The notes under the pieces: generated by a model
Told to the model about the DNA's origin: nothing
Seen by the model: only the letters and a program-made list of their open reading frames with translations
Database searches by the model: none
In this document: positions 20,988-29,610 of the stretch, one piece after another
Numbering within the stretch: position 1 is the first letter of the stretch
How the letters are laid out: every line of letters begins with the position of its first letter
Made by a program: the position numbers and the translations under genes
DNA from: Litchfieldia alkalitelluris
GTDB lineage: Bacteria > Bacillota > Bacilli > Bacillales > Bacillaceae_L
Direction of reading: 5' to 3'
NCBI RefSeq assembly: GCF_002019645.1
Contig: NZ_KV917374.1
Location: forward strand, 4,734,369 to 4,798,368
DNA: 64,000 nt

Positions 20988-21116
20988 TTATTTTTCCTTA
21001 CTTTTACTTTCTTGGGCTTTTAATGCAACTTTTTCAAGTCCAGTGTTCGCAAATTCTACATCTGTTTTTGGAAGAGCAGTATTATACTTAAATTCCTTAT
21101 TCTTCTTGTTAGACAT
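20988..21116 (-). CDS. 42-residue Lys/Glu-rich peptide of unknown function
   Basis: A short gene with ATG behind a GGGGTGGTGAG binding site and a terminator downstream. The product begins MSNKKNKEFKYNTALPKTDV and ends in a Lys-rich tail (SKSKEK). It is hydrophilic and lacks Cys, Trp and membrane segments. Composition is close to small spore-associated proteins of Bacillus, but I recognise no family. Codon use is in line with neighbours. It lies between the TraB gene and the arsenic operon, all leftward. Confidence 0.6.
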   Translation of the reverse strand: MSNKKNKEFKYNTALPKTDVEFANTGLEKVALKAQESKSKEK

Positions 21117-21249
21117 CTTCTCACCACCCCTACCTCATTGCATTGAGAAATCGTAGTCCTTACTCAAAATAAAGAACTTACTTCATTAGTTTGCATTCTT
21201 TTTACTGGACTATGCTTTTGGTTTTGTAATTGACTTAATTTAGGTACTT

Positions 21250-21274
21250 AAAAAAAAAGTAGTTGTTCACTACT
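21250..21274 (-). terminator. Terminator at the end of the ars operon
   Basis: On the minus strand AGTAGT and ACTACT pair around GAACA and are followed by TTTTTTTTT. The stem overlaps the stop codon of the phosphatase-like gene. Confidence 0.7.
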
Positions 21275-21704
21275 CCAGAATTGATGGATAAATCCGCTTT
21301 AACGCATCTTTCATCTCAGGTTTCACTTTAATCTTAGATCTAATTGATTGCGCCTGCTGCTCAGCTTCCTCAACTGAATTTGCCAGTCCCAATTCTAAAA
21401 GAGTTCCGATAGCAACTGTTCCTGTTCGATTGCTTCCTCCTCCACAATGAAAGTAAACCTTGTTCCCCTCATTATAGGCTTGTACAACTCCCGAAATCGC
21501 ACCCCTTATAGACTCATCTTGCTTTTGCTCATCGTCCACAATCGGAGTATGCAAACGATTATAGTTTGATTCTGCCGTAGGTGCTTCAGCTCTTAAGTCA
21601 AAAATCACATCAACTTTTTCCTGCTCCAGGATAGCCTCAACATCATCTGCTCCACCGATAAAAATTCGATCCTTAATCAGTTCTTGATAGTTTTTTTTAG
21701 ACAT
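21270..21704 (-). CDS. Tyrosine/dual-specificity phosphatase-like protein
   Basis: A 144-residue cytoplasmic protein with the cysteine phosphatase signature H-C-x5-R-T (HCGGGSNRTG: Cys87, Arg93) and a general-acid-type Asp in HTPIVDDEQ upstream. The N-terminal pattern IFIGGADDVEAIL resembles bacterial DSP enzymes. It is the last gene of the leftward arsRBC cluster, 96 bp after arsC. LMW-phosphatase-fold ArsC is an unrelated structure, so this is not a duplicated arsC. A role in arsenic resistance is suggested only by position. Confidence 0.78.
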   Translation of the reverse strand: MSKKNYQELIKDRIFIGGADDVEAILEQEKVDVIFDLRAEAPTAESNYNRLHTPIVDDEQKQDESIRGAISGVVQAYNEGNKVYFHCGGGSNRTGTVAIGTLLELGLANSVEEAEQQAQSIRSKIKVKPEMKDALKRIYPSILE

Positions 21705-21800
21705 GTTTTTATCTCCTATTAATTATATTTAATAAAAAGGTGCTATCCAAGTACCTGTAATAACCCCAGTCCCTAAATAACACCTCAGAAAACCTACTTC

Positions 21801-22220
21801 TTACTCTCCGGTTTCAGCAAATCGATGAATTCTTTCACCAATTTCATCTCTCACACGTTGGAAAAATGCCCACTTTTCCTCATCTGTTCCTTCCGCTTTT
21901 GCAGGATCATCAAATCCCCAATGAACTTTTTTAATGTGTGGTGGTGTCACAGGACAATGATCAGCTGCATGTCCACAAAGCGTCACAACTAAATCTGCAT
22001 GATTTAAAATTGCTGGATCGATCACATCAGAAGTTTGATTAGAGATATCAATTCCTGATTCATTCATCGCCTTTACTGCATTGGGATTTAGACCATGTGC
22101 CTCAAGCCCTGCACTTTTCACTTCCCAATCTTCACCTAAATGTTTTTTCGCCCAGCCTTCAGCCATTTGGCTTCTACAAGAATTTCCTGTACATAAAAAG
22201 TAAATTGTTTTCTTTGACAT
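21801..22220 (-). CDS. arsC: Thioredoxin-coupled arsenate reductase
   Basis: Reduces arsenate to arsenite for export. The 139-residue protein has the LMW-phosphatase P-loop CTGNSCRS (Cys10, Arg16) and the shuttle pair Cys82 and Cys89 ([12 protein letters not shown]), which define the Bacillus/S. aureus pI258 type that is recycled by thioredoxin. DDPAKAEGT carries the general-acid Asp. It lies 41 bp after arsB in the same operon; the ATG follows AAAGGAGAC. Confidence 0.96.
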   Translation of the reverse strand: MSKKTIYFLCTGNSCRSQMAEGWAKKHLGEDWEVKSAGLEAHGLNPNAVKAMNESGIDISNQTSDVIDPAILNHADLVVTLCGHAADHCPVTPPHIKKVHWGFDDPAKAEGTDEEKWAFFQRVRDEIGERIHRFAETGE

Positions 22221-22261
22221 TATAAGTCTCCTTTATAATTGATGAAGATAAGTTTCCTAAT

Positions 22262-23560
22262 TTAATGAATAATCAACAACCATATATATAAGCCAACTAA
22301 TGTAATAAACAAAGTTGGGATGGTTAAAATGATACCTGTTTTAAAATAAGTTCCCCATGATATTTTTACCCCTTTAAGTGATAAAACATGAAGCCATAAT
22401 AGTGTAGCCAAAGATCCGATTGGAGTAATTTTAGGTCCCAAATCCGAACCAATTATATTCGCGTAAATTAATGCTTCTTGAATAGCCCCGGTTGTATTTG
22501 TATCTGAAATCGCGAGGGCATTAATCATTACGGTTGGCATATTGTTCATAACAGAAGACAAAATGGCTGCAATGAAGCCCATTCCGATCGTTGCCGCAAA
22601 CAATCCTTGATCAGCTGTTAGTTGGATAACCTCTGCTAAAAGATCTGTTAATCCGACCTTACGTAAGCCATAAACGACCACATACATTCCAATCGAGAAG
22701 AACACAATTGCCCACGGTGCCCCTTTAATTACACTTTTAGTGTTTACCGCAGAGCTTTTTCTCGCCATTAGTAAGAAGAATATCGCAACAATTCCAGCAA
22801 TAATTGAAACTGGTACACCAATAAATTCACTTGCAAAATAACCTACTAACAAGATTGCCAATACACTCCACGACAAACGAAACATTTTTTCATCTCGTAT
22901 CGCTTCTACTGGCTTTTTCAACTCACTAATATTGTATTGTTTCGGGATGCTTTTTCTAAAATATAGATATAAAACTAAGATACTTGCTCCGAGTGAGAAG
23001 AAATTCGGCACAATCATTCTTGATGCATATTCAACAAACCCTATTCCAAAGAAATCTGCAGATACAATGTTTACAAGGTTACTTACAACCAGCGGTAAAG
23101 ACGTAGTATCGGCTATAAATCCACTCGCAATGATAAATGGAAAGACCATTTTTTCATTAAAATTAAGATTACGAACCATTGCTAGTACGATAGGAGTCAA
23201 AATTAAAGCAGCTCCATCGTTAGCAAATAGTGCTGCAACGAGTGCGCCCAAAATAGACACATAAATAAACATTCGCACGCCATTACCTTTAGCGGCTCTT
23301 GCCATATGAAGTGCGGACCATTCGAAGAAGCCAATTTCGTCAAGAATAAGAGATATAATAATAATTGCAATAAAAGCTAAGGTCGCATTCCACACAATGG
23401 ATGTGACAACCACTACATCCTGCCAATTAACAATTCCAGCTAGTAATGCGAGAACAGCTCCTCCGCACGCTGACCAACCAATCGATAATCCTTTTGGTTG
23501 CCAAATCACTAAAACTAATGTTAATAAAAATATCAATGATGCTACAATTACACTTGTCAT
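22262..23560 (-). CDS. arsB: Arsenite efflux permease ArsB
   Basis: A 432-residue ArsB/NhaD-family membrane protein with about 12 helices that exports arsenite or antimonite. The conserved segments [13 protein letters not shown] (residues ~112-124) and [16 protein letters not shown], both with the N-half helix break of the IT superfamily, are present, as is [19 protein letters not shown] near the C-terminus. It is ArsB, not the unrelated Acr3. Only 14 bp separate it from arsR. No arsA is present, so efflux is driven by the membrane potential alone. Confidence 0.95.
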   Translation of the reverse strand: MTSVIVASLIFLLTLVLVIWQPKGLSIGWSACGGAVLALLAGIVNWQDVVVVTSIVWNATLAFIAIIIISLILDEIGFFEWSALHMARAAKGNGVRMFIYVSILGALVAALFANDGAALILTPIVLAMVRNLNFNEKMVFPFIIASGFIADTTSLPLVVSNLVNIVSADFFGIGFVEYASRMIVPNFFSLGASILVLYLYFRKSIPKQYNISELKKPVEAIRDEKMFRLSWSVLAILLVGYFASEFIGVPVSIIAGIVAIFFLLMARKSSAVNTKSVIKGAPWAIVFFSIGMYVVVYGLRKVGLTDLLAEVIQLTADQGLFAATIGMGFIAAILSSVMNNMPTVMINALAISDTNTTGAIQEALIYANIIGSDLGPKITPIGSLATLLWLHVLSLKGVKISWGTYFKTGIILTIPTLFITLVGLYIWLLIIH

Positions 23561-23574
23561 TAACTAAAACTCCT

Positions 23575-23919
23575 TTATTCACAGGAAATTCGCAAACCCT
23601 GTTTCTCTAGTTCCTGTATTCTAAATTCCTGATTCGGAAGAGAATCTAAAATAGATTGTACAAAAGAATAGTATTCACTCTCCTTATTCAATGAATAAAT
23701 AATCCATTGTCCTCTTCTTGTTTCTCTAACGACTCCTGCATCCTTTAGTTTACGCAAATGCTGACTTATAGCGGGCTGACTAGCTTTAAATATCTCAACA
23801 AACTCACAAACACAACAATCTTGTGCATCTAGGATTTTCACGATCGTTAAACGGGTCTTGTCTCCTAACAGCTTAAGAATCGTTGCAGCTTTTTCAATTT
23901 CAACAGTTGTTGCTTGCAT
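23575..23919 (-). CDS. arsR: Arsenical resistance repressor ArsR
   Basis: A 114-residue ArsR/SmtB-family winged-helix repressor. The metalloid site is in the alpha-3 helix, DCCVCEFVE (Cys35, Cys36, Cys38), next to the recognition helix SQPAISQHLRKLKDAG and the wing RETRRGQWIIYSLN. It would repress its own operon until As(III) or Sb(III) binds. The first gene of arsR-arsB-arsC-phosphatase; ATG follows GGAGGTG. Confidence 0.95.
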   Translation of the reverse strand: MQATTVEIEKAATILKLLGDKTRLTIVKILDAQDCCVCEFVEIFKASQPAISQHLRKLKDAGVVRETRRGQWIIYSLNKESEYYSFVQSILDSLPNQEFRIQELEKQGLRISCE

Positions 23920-24000
23920 AAAGCACCTCCAAAATACGGTTCAGCAATCTTTAATAGTATATAATATCACCAAAGGACAATCTAAATTATGTCACACAAC

Positions 24001-24036
24001 ATATAATTAATTACTTATATAATAGTTTAATTATAT
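24001..24036. promoter_or_regulatory. AT-rich inverted repeat upstream of arsR
   Basis: ATATAATTAA (24001-24010) and TTAATTATAT (24027-24036) are perfect inverted arms with a 16-bp spacer. The position, 80-120 bp upstream of arsR, and AT-rich character would suit an ArsR operator, but AT-rich arms arise easily by chance. Confidence 0.3.
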
Positions 24037-24084
24037 ATTTATTTCAAGATTGCTTTTGTAAACTTTTTGTAAAAGATAATATAA

Positions 24085-24115
24085 GAAGTAGAGAACATAA
24101 CACATTCTCTACTTC
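24085..24115 (-). terminator. Terminator of the GH32 gene
   Basis: GAAGTAGAGAA pairs perfectly with TTCTCTACTTC around a 9-nt loop, directly after the GH32 stop. The U-tract for leftward RNA is weak. Confidence 0.6.
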
Positions 24116-24120
24116 AATCA

Positions 24121-25608
24121 TTAAAAGGCACTTTTAATCGTCCATTTCTTTAACGACTCCACAACAATCGAATCCTCTGAAAAAATAGATATTCCCTTCG
24201 ATTCCTCACCAGGGTAAATTCTAGCACTCATCACTTGTTCACCATCGTTAATAAAAACTTCCACAGAAGACTTATCAACAAATAGATGTAATTTCAACTT
24301 ATTTTCATGTAACCTAACAGGTGCTTTTCGAACCCCACCAGGACCGTCTCCTGATGAATTACGGTTTAATTCTACTAATCCTGAATTTCGATCAAAAGAC
24401 AAGATGGTTGATTGGTTCAAGTTATCATCTTTTCTCAGCTTCACGCCAAATTGGTCAGCCGAATTCGTATCAATAATCATTTCTAATTCGAAGCAATCTC
24501 CCTCAACACCACTAAACTCTTTTTCACCTTCAACAGGTTGGTTTTCATAACTTACCTCTCCTGTTCTCAGCTCTTTAAGTTCCTCCACAGGAATAGAGTA
24601 GATGATATCTTCTTTTAGTACCAATTGTCTCGGGATTGTCATGGCTCCAGCCCAGCCACGCTTTTGCTCAGGCATTTCACTTTCCCACATGGCCATCCAA
24701 GCAATCATAATTCTTCTTCCTTGGTCATCAATTGTTGTTTGAGGAGCATAAAAATCAAAACCATAATCAAGTAATTGAAACTTATCATGCTTCATCGTTC
24801 CATCTTGATAATTTAACTCTCCAAGTAAATAACCAGCTTGATGAAGATTATGATAAAGTTCACCCTCAGGTTTCATTCCTTGTGGTGACATAACTAACAC
24901 ATCTTTTCCTTCTAAACGAAAAATGTCCGGACATTCCCACATAAAACCCGCTACATTTCCTTCACCTTTTAGCGCAATGTTAACAAACTCCCACTCCAAT
25001 AAATCTTTTGAACGATATAAAAGAGCTTGTCCTTTATGCTCGATTGTTCTTGAACCCAATACACAATAATAAACACCTTCATATTCCCAGACTTTGGGAT
25101 CTCTAAAATGAAATGGATGGATATCCCCCTCTGGTGCTGAGGAGATCACAGGATTGTCACTTATTTTTTTAAAGTGTACACCATCATCACTTACAGCTAT
25201 GCATTGTACTTGTTTTAAATCGGTATCTCGATCCTCACCTGTCCACGTGTTCCCAGTGTACATGAGGTATAACTTACCGTCTTTTTCAATTGCACTTCCT
25301 GAAAAACAACCATCTTGGTCATAATCTTCTGATGGAGCAAGAGCAATCGGTAAATGCTCCCAATGTGCAAGGTTCTTACTTTTTGCATGTCCCCAATACA
25401 TTGGACCCCATTCAGGAGAAAACGGATGATGCTGATAAAATAAATGATATTCACCATTGTAATAAGAAAATCCATTCGGATCATTCATCCAATTTGCCAT
25501 TGCTGAAACATGGTACACTAATCTCCAAGGATCACGATTAACCTTTTCTTTTTCTTGTTGTATGTAATTCATCGCTTGATCTATCGCAGTTTGATGGTTA
25601 TCACTCAT
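24121..25608 (-). CDS. GH32 sucrose-6-phosphate hydrolase/invertase-type glycosidase
   Basis: A 495-residue intracellular beta-fructosidase. The GH32 five-blade propeller motifs are WMNDPNG (nucleophile Asp43), a WGHAKS stabilising segment, FRDPKV (RDP transition-state stabiliser) and WECPDIF (acid/base Glu); a C-terminal beta-sandwich with VDKSSVEVFINDGEQ follows. There is no signal peptide, pointing to sucrose-6-phosphate rather than extracellular levan. No PTS gene or LacI regulator is adjacent, so the uptake partner lies elsewhere. The start at 25608 is chosen for its GAGGTG at 9 bp; a longer frame to 25671 has none. Confidence 0.92.
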   Translation of the reverse strand: MSDNHQTAIDQAMNYIQQEKEKVNRDPWRLVYHVSAMANWMNDPNGFSYYNGEYHLFYQHHPFSPEWGPMYWGHAKSKNLAHWEHLPIALAPSEDYDQDGCFSGSAIEKDGKLYLMYTGNTWTGEDRDTDLKQVQCIAVSDDGVHFKKISDNPVISSAPEGDIHPFHFRDPKVWEYEGVYYCVLGSRTIEHKGQALLYRSKDLLEWEFVNIALKGEGNVAGFMWECPDIFRLEGKDVLVMSPQGMKPEGELYHNLHQAGYLLGELNYQDGTMKHDKFQLLDYGFDFYAPQTTIDDQGRRIMIAWMAMWESEMPEQKRGWAGAMTIPRQLVLKEDIIYSIPVEELKELRTGEVSYENQPVEGEKEFSGVEGDCFELEMIIDTNSADQFGVKLRKDDNLNQSTILSFDRNSGLVELNRNSSGDGPGGVRKAPVRLHENKLKLHLFVDKSSVEVFINDGEQVMSARIYPGEESKGISIFSEDSIVVESLKKWTIKSAF

Positions 25609-25716
25609 CACTCTTTCACCTCTTTTTAATGTCTCTTGCTTTAATATTTCCAATAATAACGCATATAACAAAAAAACTGGAATAATGAAGTGTACCTTAT
25701 CCCAGTAAAAAATATT

Positions 25717-26145
25717 CTATTTGCGTGCCATCACCTTTTGAATCGCCCAGCTTTGGTGTTCATGAAATAAACATTCAGTTGCTTGTTCCGGATCTAACCA
25801 TATCAAGTGATGATCCTTTTCAACCGGAGCCGAAACAATATCACCTTTGTTACAGATATAGAAATAGCCCTCACTTAGATAGTATTGATATTGATTTGTA
25901 GAGTAAAAATATCTCCTAGCAGATCCTAAATAGTCAACAACCTCAATCTCCATTCCCATCTCTTCGACTGCTTCTCTTTTTAAACATTCTTCGTTTGTTT
26001 CATTAAGTTCTATTCCACCACCGGGAAGAAAGAACTTTCCATCACCTGTTTGAATAACTGCAACCTTCTCATCGTATAAAATAACTGCATAAGCTCCAGG
26101 TCTATAAATATAATCTATCTCTATTTCCTTTTCACCGAATGTAAT
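25717..26145 (-). CDS. Nudix hydrolase with abnormal or damaged start
   Basis: The frame encodes a ~142-residue Nudix protein with an intact box (GGIELNETNEECLKREA, then VEEMGM, fitting G-x5-E-x7-REUxEExGU) after the substrate-side RPGAYAVILYDEKVAV. No ATG, GTG or TTG opens it upstream of the box. A strong GGAGGGGAGG precedes TTG (26152) in the wrong frame, while the right frame offers only ATC (26148) or ATT (26145). Either a rare ATT/ATC start is used, or one base was lost after TTG-TAT, which would restore a start beginning M-Y-I-I-T-F. Substrate unknown. Confidence 0.7.
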   Translation of the reverse strand: MTFGEKEIEIDYIYRPGAYAVILYDEKVAVIQTGDGKFFLPGGGIELNETNEECLKREAVEEMGMEIEVVDYLGSARRYFYSTNQYQYYLSEGYFYICNKGDIVSAPVEKDHHLIWLDPEQATECLFHEHQSWAIQKVMARK

Positions 26146-26173
26146 GATACAAGTTCCTCCCCTCCAACAGAAA

Positions 26174-26551
26174 TTAATAGAAGAAGATAAACGATGTCAC
26201 TATGATAATTAAAACAAATACTAGATTATAAATTGAAATGATGTACTGATTGGTTTCCCGCTGATATTTCCACTCCATCCATGACCGTACCGAAAACAAT
26301 GTACAAAAATAAATTAATAACCAAATAAGAAACGTGTCGGGATTTTGATTAGGATCATTGATGAAAATGAGAAAACCTGCTCCCAATAGAAAAACAGCTA
26401 CAATCAACCGTTCAATCCATTTATGGAGTGAGTTTACCGTTTTATACATCCCTTTCATTTTCGGGATATTAAACTTTTCACGCAGGAGCTTATCTATGAT
26501 CATACTTAAAATCCATGCAATGAAAAGAAAAATAAACATTTGTGTGATCAA
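26174..26551 (-). CDS. DUF4181-like membrane protein
   Basis: A 125-residue protein with four hydrophobic helices (residues ~3-20, 47-64, 75-92, 104-124). The sequence MKGMYKTVNSLHKWIER after the first helix and RSWMEWKYQRETNQYI before the last fit my memory of DUF4181, a Bacillus membrane family without known function. It lies 15 bp downstream of the VOC gene and just upstream of the Nudix gene, all leftward, so they may form an operon. Confidence 0.65.
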   Translation of the reverse strand: MITQMFIFLFIAWILSMIIDKLLREKFNIPKMKGMYKTVNSLHKWIERLIVAVFLLGAGFLIFINDPNQNPDTFLIWLLIYFCTLFSVRSWMEWKYQRETNQYIISIYNLVFVLIIIVTSFIFFY

Positions 26552-26566
26552 TATATCTCCTCCTTT

Positions 26567-26998
26567 TTAAAATGAAATCATTGCGCCACGCTCATCAAAT
26601 ACCGATGATGGATTCCAGGCTACTTCCCATAGGTTATTTTCTGGATCAGCAAAATACGCGGTTCTTCCTCCCCAAAAAGCATCACTTGGTTCTCTAAGTA
26701 TTTCTCCACCTAAACCTCTAATGGTTTCAATCATACTATCCACCTGGTTCGGTTCATCTACATTTATTGCAAGAGCTACTGCTTGATATGTATCAGGTGA
26801 ACGACTAATTTTCACACCAGAATCTTTCTCTAATTCTTCTAGCGGAAATAATGAAAGAATCACTCCAGCTGTTTTAAACGCACAATAATTATCAGAACTC
26901 ATCTCAGTTTCTTGCCAACCAAAGCTTTGATAAAATTGACGAAGCTTCGGTAAATTAATTGCTCCTAATGTAATTAAGCTAACCCTTTGTGGAATCAT
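26567..26998 (-). CDS. VOC-family (glyoxalase-like) protein
   Basis: A 143-residue vicinal-oxygen-chelate protein with two beta-alpha-beta3 modules: the first starts VSLITLGAINLPKLRQFYQSFGW, the second ends in GGRTAYFADPENNLWEVAWNP, the typical C-terminal strand with the metal-ligand Glu (E in LWEVAW). Enzymatic role (lyase, dioxygenase or resistance) cannot be read out. ATG follows AGGAGG. Confidence 0.82.
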   Translation of the reverse strand: MIPQRVSLITLGAINLPKLRQFYQSFGWQETEMSSDNYCAFKTAGVILSLFPLEELEKDSGVKISRSPDTYQAVALAINVDEPNQVDSMIETIRGLGGEILREPSDAFWGGRTAYFADPENNLWEVAWNPSSVFDERGAMISF

Positions 26999-27192
26999 GT
27001 TATTCCTCCTAATCTATTATTTTATTTAACATTCTCTCAAAGAAGCGATTTACCTTCTTGTTCCAAAGCCTGCCTTACAGGTTCTTTAACATGAATAATT
27101 GCTGTATCAAATAATGGAACCGATCAATACTTGGTTAATTATCTATAACAAGTGTAGGTCATTTGCTCCTCTTAAACAACCGCTATATAACT

Positions 27193-27215
27193 CAAAAAAG
27201 ACCAGTTTTTACTGG
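27193..27215 (-). terminator. Terminator of the Asp-nucleophile hydrolase gene
   Basis: On the minus strand CCAGT, loop AAAA and ACTGG are followed by TCTTTTTT. It lies just downstream of the stop at 27227. Confidence 0.8.
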
Positions 27216-27226
27216 CCCATTAGATT

Positions 27227-28042
27227 CTAACTACTCGAATGAAGATGTGTAAGCAACTCATGTGCAAACAACGCAGGATTATCTAGCATAGAATAATGAC
27301 TACAGTCAGGAAGTATTCTTAAATTTGCCTGTGGGATGGTTTGCTTTAAAAGCAGTCCCCAATATGGTGGGAGATAGCGGTCAAACTGACCCCACAAAAG
27401 GGTAACAGGACATTTGATTCCTGGAAGATATGGTACAAGGTCTTCTGTTTGATGATGATTTAATGCAAACGATGCTTGTTGAAGCTCTTCACCACCTGTT
27501 GGTCTAGCAAACGGTAAGGTAAAACATCTTAAAATAGCAGGAGTAAGTACTTGAGGATTGTTTACACCTTCTCGAAGCATTCTTTCGATAAATAATGGTG
27601 AAGGCTCAAATTCTGGGGCAATCGGCCAGCGAATAGACACTACTTTTGGTAGTGGCCAATTTGCAAAACAAACACCGTCTGCTACAACCATACTTTTAAC
27701 ACGATCAGGATAGCATACAGATATAATTTGAACGATTCCTCCACCTAAATCATGTCCGACCACATGAGCTCGATAAATACCTAAGTGATTAAATAATTCG
27801 ATAATATAGCTCGCTTGTTTTGGTAAGGTGAGGTCAGCCGCAGGGCCTCTGCTAGATTGACCATATCCAATGAGATCCACTGCAACGACCTTATAATTTG
27901 GGGTTAAGTATGGAATGATTTGATCCCAGAGGTGCGAGTTAGTTGGTATCCCGTGAATAAACACGACAACCTCATCACTCGGACTATCATAAACCCTGAA
28001 AGACATTTGATAATTTCCTATTGTGATTCGTTCTTCTGTCAT
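27227..28042 (-). CDS. Alpha/beta hydrolase with Asp nucleophile (epoxide hydrolase/dehalogenase type)
   Basis: A 271-residue cytoplasmic alpha/beta hydrolase. The oxyanion loop is HGIPTNSHLW (residues ~30-39) and the nucleophile elbow is VVGHDLGGG with Asp98, not Ser, which is the mark of epoxide hydrolases and haloalkane/fluoroacetate dehalogenases. The catalytic His lies in DCSHYSMLDNP near residue 249, and an acidic residue in WGQFDRYLPP (~217). Substrate is unknown. It is a single-gene unit with its own terminator; a DehI-type dehalogenase lies 4 kb away. Confidence 0.85.
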   Translation of the reverse strand: MTEERITIGNYQMSFRVYDSPSDEVVVFIHGIPTNSHLWDQIIPYLTPNYKVVAVDLIGYGQSSRGPAADLTLPKQASYIIELFNHLGIYRAHVVGHDLGGGIVQIISVCYPDRVKSMVVADGVCFANWPLPKVVSIRWPIAPEFEPSPLFIERMLREGVNNPQVLTPAILRCFTLPFARPTGGEELQQASFALNHHQTEDLVPYLPGIKCPVTLLWGQFDRYLPPYWGLLLKQTIPQANLRILPDCSHYSMLDNPALFAHELLTHLHSSS

Positions 28043-28119
28043 ATTAAAACTTTCACTCCTTATAACCTAATGAAATAGACTATGAAGGAGTGATAATCAT
28101 GTTGTTTGTCTTTAGTAAT

Positions 28120-28332
28120 TTAATTCTGAGAGTTTTTTGTGTCGATTCTACTCATGGCTTGTTGAACTGCACTCACAATAAAGCTATCCTTATCCTGAAG
28201 TTCACTTACTTTCATTTCCCCTGAAATTAAGCTTCGGCATATTTCATGAACATCTTCAGTAATCGATAATGGTATCTTGTCTTCATTTATCATTTGATTT
28301 AATTCTTTTGCTACTAACTTCTCTTGATTCAA
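28120..28332 (-). CDS. 70-residue acidic helical protein of unknown function
   Basis: Starts at TTG with a modest AGGTAGGATGAG upstream. The product (MNQEKLVAKELNQMINEDKI...) is acidic, predicted helical, with one Cys and no membrane segment. No family recognised. It is divergent from the 28446 gene and upstream of the Asp-nucleophile hydrolase. Confidence 0.55.
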   Translation of the reverse strand: MNQEKLVAKELNQMINEDKIPLSITEDVHEICRSLISGEMKVSELQDKDSFIVSAVQQAMSRIDTKNSQN

Positions 28333-28445
28333 GTAAACTCATCCTACCTTCATAAAGTATTTTTTTTAAACATATGTTTTATAGAGGTAGTTTGTTGTAA
28401 AACACCTAAGATAATTCACGTTTTTAAAACTACAATAAGGGATGG

Positions 28446-28970
28446 ATGTATATGATTCTAAAATCAATTGACCTTAGCCTTATGACTGAACACTTAAATT
28501 TCCATAAAGGAATTCTAAGTAAATTAGAAGCATATTTTTGTACAGTTCAAAATCCCACTTTAAAACAAATCATTTACGATCAATATCTCGTTATGCGCAA
28601 TCATGTGAAAGTGATGATGCTGTTAATTGACCCTGATCGAAATGATGATGTAACAGTTGATTATTTAAATAAGCTAGAGCCTGTGTCTATTCAATGTCAA
28701 CATCACGGTTTTGCTATGACCGAGCAAAACATTGCTATGGAGCTACGAAATACAGCAAAAACGATGGCACATGACAATTTCAGTTCAGCATTAAGAATGA
28801 AAACACAAAATGTCAGAGACATACATATCCACATGTCTCTTCAGCAAACGATGTTTCAACACAGATATAACCAATTTACAGACAAAATCATGATGGATGT
28901 TGCTCCAAAGAGTTCTGTTCAAGAACAAAAGGACACACTTCATGCATTTAAGAAAATATTTAATTCATAA
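28446..28970 (+). CDS. Helical, Met/His-rich protein, possibly coat-F-like
   Basis: A 174-residue all-helical cytoplasmic protein. It is rich in Met, His and Gln, with segments such as TEHLNFHKGILSKLEAYF, MRNHVKVMMLLID and RDIHIHMSLQQTMFQHRYNQF that look like a four-helix bundle, as in the CotF/ferritin-like spore coat family; this match is weak. ATG at 28446 or 28452 is possible: AAGGGATGG suits the second better. It is monocistronic. I do not claim a function. Confidence 0.6.
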   Translation: MYMILKSIDLSLMTEHLNFHKGILSKLEAYFCTVQNPTLKQIIYDQYLVMRNHVKVMMLLIDPDRNDDVTVDYLNKLEPVSIQCQHHGFAMTEQNIAMELRNTAKTMAHDNFSSALRMKTQNVRDIHIHMSLQQTMFQHRYNQFTDKIMMDVAPKSSVQEQKDTLHAFKKIFNS

Positions 28971-29221
28971 ACCTAAAAAATACGTTAGTTAATGAATATG
29001 TAATAACAAATAATATGTTTATTATTAAAAATGTTGCGATAGTCCTACGACAGCTATTGCATTTATGTATTCATTATTTATTATAACTAAGGTAGAAAAC
29101 CATGATAAAAAAGTATTTCGGACCATGGAGAATAAAAATGTTTGTAACCTTGTGGATTGTGCATTCACTCAGTGTGGAGGGAGAGCAACTAGACAACTAC
29201 TGATCTTTGTGTCTCGAATAT

Positions 29222-29345
29222 CTTTCATTCCCTTTCATAGGCTTTGTGCATGAGAAAGGGAATCAAACAACGCTTTTCATTCCCTTTGTAGGGCTTTGTG
29301 CATGAGGAAAGGGAATCAAACAACTCTTTTCATTCCCTTTGTAGG
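29222..29345. repeat. Short ~52-bp tandem array (2.5 units) with hairpins
   Basis: CATTCCCTTT recurs at 29226, 29278 and 29331 (steps of 52 and 53). Each unit has inverted arms ATTCCCTTTC ... GAAAGGGAAT. Sequence is related to the array at 48912-49291. Confidence 0.85.
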
Positions 29346-29384
29346 GCTTGGGCATTAGTAAGGAAATTGGAATTCTCTGACCTA

Positions 29385-29435
29385 GGTTATTTTCAGGGAG
29401 ACTTCCATGCTAATTAAAATTAGCACCATGGAGTT
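29385..29435. repeat. Palindromic module CAGGGAGACTTCCATG...ACCATGG
   Basis: The pattern TTTTCAGGGAGACTTCCATG followed by CTAATT...AATTAGC and ACCATGG recurs, in either orientation and with variations, at ~44655-44715, 44965-45010 and 49375-49420. It often borders the larger elements. Confidence 0.65.
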
Positions 29436-29451
29436 TGAAAAATTATGCTTA

Positions 29452-29597
29452 GCTTGGTGTCTAGCTCCAGGCACTATCGGCTCTCAGGTCTAAGTCAATC
29501 CACCCTAGAAGGTTAAAGAGCAACCTTCTAGCCGTCTTGTCTTATGCCTGTCGTCGATGAACGAGCGTCTTCCGCTTTTCTTTTTTCAAGGTAGACT
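29452..29597 (+). repeat. Interspersed CTAGCTCCAG element, copy 1
   Basis: About 145 bp beginning TGGTGTCTAGCTCCAGGCAC and ending CGTCTTCCGCTTTTCTTTTT. It contains the internal hairpin CTAGAAGGTTAAAGAGCAACCTTCTAG and the block CTTGTCTTATGCCTGTCG. Other copies: 43245-43390 (opposite strand) and 49290-49385 (partial). Non-coding element of a type common between Bacillus genes. Confidence 0.8.
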
Positions 29598-29610
29598 TCG
29601 ATAAAAATTA

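Larger units (their letters stand above)
28971..29610. other. 640-bp repeat-filled intergenic region
   Basis: Between convergent genes. It holds a short 52-bp array (29222-29345), a palindromic module (29385-29435) and a copy of the CTAGCTCCAG element (29452-29597). A 62-codon frame at 29065-29253 has no binding site or family and is not called. Confidence 0.6.

Noticed and set aside
29065-29253. 62-codon rightward frame after the coat-like gene
   Set aside because: No binding site, no family and it runs into the 52-bp repeats.
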